DNA from: an uncultured Bacilli bacterium
GTDB taxonomy: Bacteria; Bacillota_I; Bacilli_A; RF39; UBA660
Length of the DNA stretch: 6,916 nt
NCBI GenBank assembly: GCA_944332645.1
Contig: CALVKK010000058.1
Coordinates: forward strand, 1-6,916
Direction: 5' to 3'
Positions within the stretch are counted from its first letter, which is position 1, and each line of letters begins with the position of its first letter. The notes under the pieces were generated by a model, which worked only from the letters and a program-made list of their open reading frames with translations, was not told the origin of the DNA and searched no databases. Position numbers and translations under genes: made by a program. Positions 1 to 5,155 of the stretch are shown here, piece after piece.

Positions 1-1875
1 TCTGGTACTGGTGTAGCATTTACAAGGAATCCAGCTACTGGGGAAAACAAATTATATGGTGAATACTTAATAAATGCACAAGGAGAAGATGTTGTTGCAG
101 GTATCAGAACACCACAACCTATTTCGACTTTACAAAATGTAATGCCAGAAGTTTATGATCAATTTATAAAAATAGCTAAAACGCTAGAAAATCATTACAA
201 AGATATGCAAGATATGGAATTTACGATTGAAAACGGTAAATTGTTCATGTTACAAACAAGAAATGGTAAAAGGACTGCCCCTGCTGCTCTTAAGATAGCA
301 GTTGACTTAGTTAATGAAGGAATGATTACTAAAGAAGAAGCTTTACTTAAAGTTGAACCTAAACAATTAGATCAATTATTACATCCAACATTTGATAATG
401 ATTCTTTGAAAAAATCTATACCTATTGCTAAGGGCTTAGCAGCTTCACCAGGCGCTGGAACAGGCCGTATTTATTTTACAGCTAGTGATGTGAGTGAAGC
501 TAAAAAAAGAGGCGAAGAAACTTTATTGGTTCGATTAGAGACTTCACCTGAAGATATTCAAGGCATGAATGATGCTAATGGCGTTTTAACTGTTCGTGGT
601 GGTATGACATCACACGCTGCAGTTGTGGCTCGTGGTATGGGTAGATGTTGTGTTTCTGGCTGTGGTGAATTGATTATCGATGAAGAAAATAAAACTTTAA
701 AGACTAAAGATGGCAAAGTATTTAAAGAAGGAGATTATTTATCTATCGATGGTTCAACGGGTAACGTTTATGGTGAGGAAATTAAAACTGTCGAAGCAAC
801 TATTAGTGGGGATTTTGAAACATTTATGTCTTGGGCTGATAGTACAAGAAGATTAAAGGTTAGAACTAATGCTGACACACCTAAAGATGCTATTCAAGCA
901 CGTAAATTTGGTGCTGAAGGAATCGGATTATGTCGTACTGAACACATGTTCTTTGAAACTGATCGGATTTTTAACTTTAGAAGAATGATTTTAGCTGATA
1001 GTTTAGAACAAAGAGAAGAAGCTTTAGATAAAATATTACCTTATCAAAGAGGCGATTTTGAAAAACTATTTGAAACAATGGAGGGAGATCCTGTTGTAAT
1101 CCGTTATCTTGATCCACCATTACATGAATTTTTACCTCATACTAAAGAAGAAATGAAACCTTTAGCTGAAAGTTTAAATATGAGTTTAGAAACAATTCAA
1201 AATAGAATCGATGCTTTAAAAGAATTTAATCCAATGATGGGTCATCGTGGTTGTCGTTTGGCAATAACTTATCCTGAGATTGCTAAAATGCAAACTAGAG
1301 CGGTTATTGAAGCAGCTATTAACGTTAATAAAAAAGGAATGAATATAACTCCAGAAATAATGATTCCATTAGTTGGTGATGTTAAAGAATTAGAATATGT
1401 TAAAAATATTGTTGTGGAAGTTGCAAATAAAATTATTAAAGAAAACAATGTTAATTTACAATATAAAGTTGGAACGATGATCGAAATTCCAAGGGCAGCT
1501 TTAACAGCTGACGAAATTGCTAAACAAGCCGAATTTTTTAGCTTTGGCACGAATGATTTAACCCAAATGACTTATGGTTTTTCAAGAGATGATGCTGGTA
1601 AATTTTTGAATGATTATTATGATAAGAAAATTTTTGAAAGTGATCCATTCGCTAAATTAGATCAAACAGGTGTTGGTCAGTTAGTCGAAATGGCAGCTAT
1701 TAAAGGACGAAAAACAAGATCTGATATTCATATGGGAATTTGTGGCGAACATGGTGGAGATCCAGCAAGTGTTGAATTCTGTCATCGTGTTGGTTTAGAT
1801 TATGTCTCTTGTTCTCCATTTAGAGTACCTATTGCAAGACTTGCGGCTGCTCAAGCGGCTGTTAAAGAAAAATAA
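1..1875 (+). CDS. ppdK: Pyruvate, phosphate dikinase (PPDK), 5'-truncated by window edge
   Basis: PPDK interconverts ATP + pyruvate + Pi and AMP + PEP + PPi through a phosphohistidine carrier in the cytoplasm. The frame is open from base 1 and already reads PPDK sequence there (SGTGVAFTRNPATGE), so the ATG at 142 is internal and the true start lies upstream. The visible part is 624 residues. By comparison with the ~874-residue family, about 250 N-terminal residues of the ATP-grasp domain are missing. In order, one sees the end of the nucleotide-binding domain (FMLQTRNGKRT, about 82-92); the swivelling domain with GGMTSHAAVVARG, whose carrier His is residue 205 and whose regulatory-type Thr is residue 203; and the PEP/pyruvate TIM barrel with GLCRTEHMFF, GHRGCRL, EIPRAALTADEIA, FSFGTNDLTQMTYGF and GICGEHGGDP (catalytic Cys 581). 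All key residues visible are intact. Lineages with PPDK often use it in glycolysis beside or instead of pyruvate kinase; that role here is inference. Confidence 0.97.
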   Translation, partial: SGTGVAFTRNPATGENKLYGEYLINAQGEDVVAGIRTPQPISTLQNVMPEVYDQFIKIAKTLENHYKDMQDMEFTIENGKLFMLQTRNGKRTAPAALKIAVDLVNEGMITKEEALLKVEPKQLDQLLHPTFDNDSLKKSIPIAKGLAASPGAGTGRIYFTASDVSEAKKRGEETLLVRLETSPEDIQGMNDANGVLTVRGGMTSHAAVVARGMGRCCVSGCGELIIDEENKTLKTKDGKVFKEGDYLSIDGSTGNVYGEEIKTVEATISGDFETFMSWADSTRRLKVRTNADTPKDAIQARKFGAEGIGLCRTEHMFFETDRIFNFRRMILADSLEQREEALDKILPYQRGDFEKLFETMEGDPVVIRYLDPPLHEFLPHTKEEMKPLAESLNMSLETIQNRIDALKEFNPMMGHRGCRLAITYPEIAKMQTRAVIEAAINVNKKGMNITPEIMIPLVGDVKELEYVKNIVVEVANKIIKENNVNLQYKVGTMIEIPRAALTADEIAKQAEFFSFGTNDLTQMTYGFSRDDAGKFLNDYYDKKIFESDPFAKLDQTGVGQLVEMAAIKGRKTRSDIHMGICGEHGGDPASVEFCHRVGLDYVSCSPFRVPIARLAAAQAAVKEK

Positions 1876-1901
1876 AACTGTACAATTAAGTACAGTTTTT
1901 T
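1874..1901. terminator. Bidirectional intrinsic terminator between convergent genes
   Basis: A 10-bp perfect stem (AAAACTGTAC at 1874-1883, GTACAGTTTT at 1890-1899) surrounds a 6-base loop. On the plus strand it runs into TTTTTT (1896-1901), ending the PPDK transcript directly after its TAA. On the minus strand the same hairpin is followed by TTTTATTTTT, so it can also end the sigma/anti-sigma transcript, whose stop codon is at 1912-1914. The left arm begins inside the PPDK stop codon. Confidence 0.88.
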
Positions 1902-1911
1902 AGTAAATATT

Positions 1912-3264
1912 TTAATCATCAATTTCATAGTTAATTATTTTACCAGTTGTGGCATTAATTTCATACTCATATTCTAGATAGCCAACTCTAAATTCAATTT
2001 CATATTTATTATCGTCTAGTTCGATTTTATAGTTAGTCACATCATTTACACCAGCATGATTTAAAGCAATTTGTTTAGCTTCTTCACGCGAAATAACAGC
2101 GTGTGAATTGTTATAATCATCATCATTGTAATCATTATCGATTGAATATTGTAATATTTGACCAGATAAACTAATATCATAATTGTATTCTTTATTGTTA
2201 TATCTAAATTCAATTTCATATTTATTATTATCTATTTCAATTTTATAATTAGTCACATCATTAACTCCGGCATGATTTAAAGCAATTTGTTTAGCTTCTT
2301 CACGCGAAATAGTTGTATTATTAGAGTCATTTATATTATTATGGTTATCTATGTCATATTCCATAATATCACCGTTAGTAGCGTTGATTTCATATTCGTA
2401 TTTAGTATTATTAGCTCTAAATTCAATCTCGTAGACGATTACTTCATCATAGTCCATTTCTATTTGATAATTTACAATGTCAGTAACTTGTGCGTGATTT
2501 AGAGCAATTTCTTTGGCTTTATCATAACCAATATATGCCTTATCGCTGGCACTTCCTTCAATTTTAATATTATCATTATTGCTAGCAATTAAATTTAATT
2601 CGTTAATAGATAAATTAGCTAACTGATCATAAGTTAATAAATTATTATTAGCGATGATATCTTTGATTAATTTAGCTTTTCCTAAAGAAATATTGTATTG
2701 TTTAGCTATGTTTTCTAGTTCAGTTTCATTAGTTACAGTTTGACTAACAATCGAGAAGTTGTTATTAACTAGACTAGCATTTAATTCGTTTACTATTTCT
2801 TGACGTAACTTTTCATTTTCTTCCGCACTATTTCCTTCAACTGAAATCAGAATAGAATTAGCTAATTCATCAATATAGCCATTTTTTACCATTGAACCAA
2901 TTAAAGCATTAATAGCAACGTTCATATCACTACCTTTTAAATCCATTCCACTTAAAATTTTATTTGCGTCATCGTTATTAGCAATTACATCTATAACTTT
3001 ATCTTTTTTGTTGATTTTTATCTCAATACTTGGATTAACATCTATTCCGATTTTAGAAGCAACTTTAAAATTATTATTATAAACACCAAACCCAACTAAT
3101 AAAAACAATACTAAAGTACATGCTGTTACCAAATATGGTAACTTGTTTCTTTTTTTACTTTCCATATAAATAATTCCTTTCTTTTCGTTTAATTTTTTAG
3201 AATCGAACTTGGGAAGGTCAATATTATGAAAAGTTTTATTAATTTTATTTTCGATATTTTTCAT
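1912..3264 (-). CDS. Membrane-bound RsgI-like anti-sigma factor with three PepSY repeats
   Basis: A 450-residue predicted anti-sigma factor that should hold its partner sigma factor at the membrane and respond to an extracellular cue. Residues 1-43 are a charged cytosolic segment without Cys, so it is not a zinc-binding anti-sigma domain. Residues 44-62 form one membrane helix. Residues 68-175 match the extracellular RsgI-type domain (IGIDVNPSIEIKIN), with Asn77-Pro78 at the position where RsgI proteins self-cleave. A linker follows, then three PepSY-like repeats at about 244-307, 318-376 and 390-450, each with a helix like REEAKQIALNHAG and strands like YEIEFR and YEYEINATTGKI. The start ATG overlaps the sigma-factor TGA (ATGA), with AAGGAGG four bases upstream, indicating translational coupling. 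An internal ATG (Met34, 3163-3165) also has an SD-like AAAGGA. The family call is firm for the RsgI and PepSY regions; the anti-sigma role is inferred from these domains and the neighbour. Confidence 0.85.
   Translation of the reverse strand: MKNIENKINKTFHNIDLPKFDSKKLNEKKGIIYMESKKRNKLPYLVTACTLVLFLLVGFGVYNNNFKVASKIGIDVNPSIEIKINKKDKVIDVIANNDDANKILSGMDLKGSDMNVAINALIGSMVKNGYIDELANSILISVEGNSAEENEKLRQEIVNELNASLVNNNFSIVSQTVTNETELENIAKQYNISLGKAKLIKDIIANNNLLTYDQLANLSINELNLIASNNDNIKIEGSASDKAYIGYDKAKEIALNHAQVTDIVNYQIEMDYDEVIVYEIEFRANNTKYEYEINATNGDIMEYDIDNHNNINDSNNTTISREEAKQIALNHAGVNDVTNYKIEIDNNKYEIEFRYNNKEYNYDISLSGQILQYSIDNDYNDDDYNNSHAVISREEAKQIALNHAGVNDVTNYKIELDDNKYEIEFRVGYLEYEYEINATTGKIINYEIDD
1987..2311 (-). 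repeat. Tandem PepSY-coding duplication (109-bp units, 216-bp period)
   Basis: Bases 1987-2095 and 2203-2311 align without gaps at a 216-base (72-codon) offset, with about eight differences in 109 counted by eye. The last ~40 bases (2054-2095 and 2270-2311) are identical. The two copies encode PepSY repeats 3 and 2 of the anti-sigma protein, including the identical peptide ISREEAKQIALNHAGVNDVT. The linker between the copies has diverged into an Asn/Asp-rich stretch. The first PepSY repeat (around 2340-2530) is related at protein level but much less similar in DNA. Confidence 0.9.
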
Positions 3265-3761
3265 TGTTCCTCCTTCATAAGTTCTTTTAATTTTTTGATT
3301 GCTCGATGATATTTAGAGAGAGTAGTACTTAATTTTAAATCTAAAATATTAGCAATCTCATGAAATTTAAAACCATTTAGACTATGTAAAACAATTATTT
3401 GCCTTTCTAAATCGTTCAAATTTTCTAACAAATAATTAATTAAAATTTTATCATAACTGTCATTTGTTTTAAATTCGATATTTTCAATATCGATTTCTTT
3501 TTTGCTGCTTCTTATTTTCATATAAGCTAGATTTTTAGTGATAGTTAAAATCCAAGCTAATGGTTTTCCTTGACTTTGATATTTGTAAGCATTATGGTAG
3601 ATAGATATAAAAGTTTCTTGCGTTATATCTAAAGCATCATTGTGATTTTTTAAAATGCTTAAGGCAAAACTATAGACATTAATATTAATCAAGTTATATA
3701 GTTCGTCAAATGCTTTTGAATCTTTAAATGAAATTTTCTCTAAGTAGGTGTCTAGTTCCAT
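3261..3761 (-). CDS. ECF-type RNA polymerase sigma factor (sigma-70 family)
   Basis: A 166-residue alternative sigma factor with only regions 2 and 4, the size and layout of the extracytoplasmic-function group. Region 2 covers about residues 9-84 and contains DALDITQETF and the region 2.3/2.4 pattern WILTITKNLAYMKIR. Region 4 covers about 111-161, with NDLERQIIVLHSLNGFKF and a helix-turn-helix ending STTLSKYHRAIKKL. The ATG at 3761 is chosen because GAGAGGAG lies 7 bases upstream. An in-frame TTG at 3794 would add 11 residues but would place that ribosome binding site inside the coding region. The gene overlaps the downstream anti-sigma gene by 4 bases, the usual arrangement for a sigma and its antagonist. 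No C-terminal SnoaL-like or other extension is present. The target promoters cannot be read from the window, and the exact ECF group is not assigned. Confidence 0.93.
   Translation of the reverse strand: MELDTYLEKISFKDSKAFDELYNLININVYSFALSILKNHNDALDITQETFISIYHNAYKYQSQGKPLAWILTITKNLAYMKIRSSKKEIDIENIEFKTNDSYDKILINYLLENLNDLERQIIVLHSLNGFKFHEIANILDLKLSTTLSKYHRAIKKLKELMKEEQ
3269..3275 (-). promoter_or_regulatory. Ribosome binding site of anti-sigma gene inside sigma gene
   Basis: AAGGAGG on the minus strand lies four bases before the anti-sigma ATG and within the last sigma-factor codons. It supports the upstream start over the internal Met34 and supports coupled translation of the pair. Confidence 0.75.
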
Positions 3762-3768
3762 TTTTTTA

Positions 3769-3776
3769 CTCCTCTC
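3769..3776 (-). promoter_or_regulatory. Ribosome binding site deciding the sigma-factor start
   Basis: GAGAGGAG on the minus strand ends 7 bases before ATG 3761. It fixes the start there rather than at the in-frame TTG at 3794. Confidence 0.85.
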
Positions 3777-3825
3777 AATAAGACAATGCAGCAAAATATT
3801 ATTTTATTGCAACATTATATAAATT

Positions 3826-3854
3826 ATCTTATATTAACTTTTTTTACTTGTCAA
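3826..3854 (-). promoter_or_regulatory. Sigma-A-like promoter of the sigma/anti-sigma operon
   Basis: Minus-strand TTGACA (3854-3849), a 17-base spacer and TAAGAT (3831-3826). The -35 is perfect and the -10 matches 4 of 6. Predicted transcription starts near 3819, giving a leader of about 58 bases. A perfect TATAAT lies further downstream (3819-3814) but has no suitable -35. No obvious ECF-type AAC/CGT promoter pair was seen, so autoregulation is not evident from sequence. Confidence 0.55.
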
Positions 3855-3876
3855 TAATATTTTTAAATGATAAAAT
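3848..3876 (+). promoter_or_regulatory. Sigma-A promoter of sugar kinase/Smr operon, extended -10
   Basis: TTGTCA (3848-3853), a 17-base spacer and TAAAAT (3871-3876) preceded by TGA, so the -10 is of the extended TGn type. Predicted start is near 3883, leaving only about 12 bases before the chosen ATG at 3895. Its -35 overlaps the -35 of the divergent sigma-factor promoter by five bases. Confidence 0.7.
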
Positions 3877-3880
3877 TATA

Positions 3881-3890
3881 AGTAGGTGAT
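3881..3890 (+). promoter_or_regulatory. Ribosome binding site of sugar kinase
   Basis: AGTAGGTGAT resembles the 16S 3'-end complement AGGAGGTGAT with one mismatch. Its position favours ATG 3895 (or the adjacent ATG 3892) over the in-frame GTG at 3886, which lies inside the site. Confidence 0.7.
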
Positions 3891-3894
3891 AATG

Positions 3895-4782
3895 ATGAAA
3901 ATATTATGTTTGGGTCATGCTACTTATGATGTAACACTTCCATTAGATGAATTCCCGATTGAAAATACTAAAAACCGAATTCATGAACGTATTGAATGTG
4001 GAGGTGGACCTGCTAGTACGGCGGCTTATCTTTTGGGAAGTTGGGGTGCAGATACTACTTTTGCTGGTATTGTAGGTGATGATTATTATGGTCATAAAAT
4101 AAAAGAGGAATTTGAAAAAGTTAATGTAAATACTAAATATTTAGAGCTTAGAAAAGGTCATGAAACTACTTCTAGTGTTGTTATAACAAATAAATCAAAC
4201 GGCTCAAGAACTACTTTAGCTTATAAACCTGACTCTATTGAAATGCAACCATTTGATTTAGATTTTCAACCAGACATAATTTTAATTGATGGTCAAGAGT
4301 ATCAAAGAAGTATTGAAGTATTAAAAAAATATCCTAATGCAATAACTATTATCGACGCTGGACGTGATCGTAAAGAAGTTATTGAACTTTGTAAAATGGT
4401 TAATTGGGTTGTCTGTTCTAAAGATTTTGCTGAAAAAGTTACTAATTTAACAGTTGATTATAATAATATAACCACAATAAAAAAAATATATAGCAAATTA
4501 AAAGATATATTTAAAAATGAGATTGTTATTACTTTAGAAGATAAAGGGTGTTTTTATGATAACCAGATTATTCCATCTATTAAGTTAAAAACTATTGATT
4601 CTACAGGAGCTGGTGATATATTTCACGGTGCATTTACATATTACTTATCTAGAGACTATGATATTATCAATGTTCTAAAACTAGCAAATTATGCTGGAGC
4701 AATTTCAGTAAGTAGAATCGGCACACGCAATTCAATTCCTACTAAGGAAGAAATGGAAGCTGTGTATAATGAATTTAAATGA
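3895..4782 (+). CDS. PfkB/ribokinase-family sugar (or nucleoside) kinase
   Basis: A 295-residue cytosolic kinase of the PfkB fold that transfers phosphate from ATP to a hydroxyl of a sugar, sugar phosphate or nucleoside. The N-terminus KILCLGHATYDVT is the usual first strand with the substrate-binding Asp. GGGPASTAAYLLGSWGA near residue 36 is the first PfkB signature, and GIVGDDYYG follows. DSTGAGDIFHGAF (from residue 235) is the second signature, with catalytic-base Asp241 and the anion hole. The C-terminus GTRNSIPTKEEM matches the usual end of the family. Length is typical. ATG 3895 is chosen for ribosome-binding-site spacing; ATG 3892 is nearly as good. Substrate cannot be assigned: no gene for a specific sugar pathway or transporter is adjacent. 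The stop codon lies inside the following Smr gene, so the two are probably co-translated. Confidence 0.93.
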   Translation: MKILCLGHATYDVTLPLDEFPIENTKNRIHERIECGGGPASTAAYLLGSWGADTTFAGIVGDDYYGHKIKEEFEKVNVNTKYLELRKGHETTSSVVITNKSNGSRTTLAYKPDSIEMQPFDLDFQPDIILIDGQEYQRSIEVLKKYPNAITIIDAGRDRKEVIELCKMVNWVVCSKDFAEKVTNLTVDYNNITTIKKIYSKLKDIFKNEIVITLEDKGCFYDNQIIPSIKLKTIDSTGAGDIFHGAFTYYLSRDYDIINVLKLANYAGAISVSRIGTRNSIPTKEEMEAVYNEFK

Positions 4783-5041
4783 AATAGTTTTTATTGATAA
4801 TTTGCCAACTTTAGATCTTCACGGTTATGATCGAATGACGGCAACAGTTTTAATTGATGATTTTATCAAAGATCACATTAAAATGAAAGACGAATTTTTA
4901 GTTATTGTCCATGGTATAGGTGATGGAATTTTACGAAAAACGACTCACCTGGTTTTGTCAAGAAATTCTAAAATAAAAGAATATAAATTATGTTCTTTTA
5001 ATGTTGGATGTACTTTAGTACACGTTGATTTGACAAAATAA
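4769..5041 (+). CDS. Stand-alone Smr-domain protein
   Basis: A 90-residue protein that is almost entirely one Smr domain, the fold at the C-terminus of MutS2 and in SmrA/SmrB-type proteins. LDLHG is at residues 15-19, HGIGDGILR at 48-56 (family HGxGxGxLR), and the domain closes with GCTLVHV. Smr domains bind or cleave nucleic acid, and MutS2 and SmrB act on collided ribosomes and their mRNA; whether this small protein is an active nuclease is not shown. There is no MutS or ATPase part. The ATG overlaps the kinase end by 14 bases with GGAAG about 9 bases upstream, suggesting translational coupling. No functional link to a sugar kinase is obvious. No terminator follows; the next promoter's -35 uses its final codons. 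Confidence 0.88.
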   Translation: MNLNEIVFIDNLPTLDLHGYDRMTATVLIDDFIKDHIKMKDEFLVIVHGIGDGILRKTTHLVLSRNSKIKEYKLCSFNVGCTLVHVDLTK

Positions 5042-5057
5042 AAAAAAGTGTTATAAT
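5030..5057 (+). promoter_or_regulatory. Upstream promoter P1 of the surface-protein gene
   Basis: TTGACA (5030-5035), a 16-base spacer and a perfect TATAAT (5052-5057) preceded by TGT (extended -10). The -35 lies in the last codons and stop of the Smr gene. Predicted start is near 5064, giving a leader of about 90 bases. Confidence 0.78.
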
Positions 5058-5070
5058 ATTTGCCAACTGC

Positions 5071-5093
5071 GGAGATAATTAATGATATTATGA
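5071..5093 (+). other. Possible three-codon leader ORF (Met-Ile-Leu-stop)
   Basis: GGAG at 5071-5074 is followed after 7 bases by ATG ATA TTA TGA (5082-5093). It would be on the P1 transcript only, because the P2 start lies downstream. Such a short match can easily occur by chance in AT-rich DNA. Confidence 0.2.
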
Positions 5094-5095
5094 AT

Positions 5096-5124
5096 TTGAC
5101 AAAGTGACGTTTTTATGATATCAT
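5096..5124 (+). promoter_or_regulatory. Downstream promoter P2 of the surface-protein gene
   Basis: TTGACA (5096-5101), a 17-base spacer and TATCAT (5119-5124) preceded by TGA (extended -10). Predicted start is near 5131, giving a leader of about 25 bases that includes the ribosome binding site. The -10 lies inside a perfect palindrome. Confidence 0.72.
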
Positions 5125-5127
5125 AAA
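5112..5127. promoter_or_regulatory. 16-bp perfect palindrome over P2 -10, candidate operator
   Basis: TTTATGATATCATAAA is its own reverse complement and covers the P2 -10 box. The symmetry extends with CG on both sides if two extra T on the left are bulged out. No T-run follows, so it is not an intrinsic terminator. A dimeric repressor bound here would block P2. A related ATGATATTAT lies 33 bases upstream at 5082-5091. The operator role is inference. Confidence 0.4.
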
Positions 5128-5140
5128 CGCCATATTACAA

Positions 5141-5148
5141 AGAGGGGG
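5141..5148 (+). promoter_or_regulatory. Strong ribosome binding site of surface-protein gene
   Basis: AGAGGGGG ends 7 bases before ATG 5156 and supports that start. Confidence 0.85.
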
Positions 5149-5155
5149 AATTTAT

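Noticed and set aside
142..144. ATG 142 as the PPDK start
   Set aside because: The same frame upstream from base 1 encodes conserved PPDK sequence (FTRNPATGE, GEDVVAGIRTPQPI), so the gene starts outside the window.
1269..1550. 93-codon open frame on the minus strand inside PPDK
   Set aside because: It lies opposite the conserved TIM-barrel coding region of PPDK, shows no family motif, and is a hydrophobic antisense shadow typical of AT-rich genes.
2287..2502. 71-codon plus-strand open frame inside the anti-sigma gene
   Set aside because: It is antisense to the well-supported PepSY-coding sequence, with Ile/Val/Phe-rich shadow composition and no clear ribosome binding site.
1912..2530. Asn/Asp repeat region as a CRISPR-like or mobile repeat
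   Set aside because: The repeats are in frame, 72 codons apart, and encode a recognisable PepSY domain; this is a protein domain duplication.
3762..3794. TTG 3794 as sigma-factor start
   Set aside because: The GAGAGGAG ribosome binding site would fall inside the coding region, and the 11 extra residues (MLHCLIERSKK) do not look like a sigma-factor N-terminus.
3787..3809. AT-rich inverted repeat in the sigma leader as a regulatory hairpin
   Set aside because: The arms are only A/T (AAAAT/ATTTT) with a tiny loop and very low predicted stability; it is expected by chance in such AT-rich DNA.
5112..5127. Palindrome as an intrinsic terminator for the kinase/Smr operon
   Set aside because: It has no loop and no downstream T-tract, is AT-rich and weak, and overlaps a promoter -10, so an operator is more plausible.
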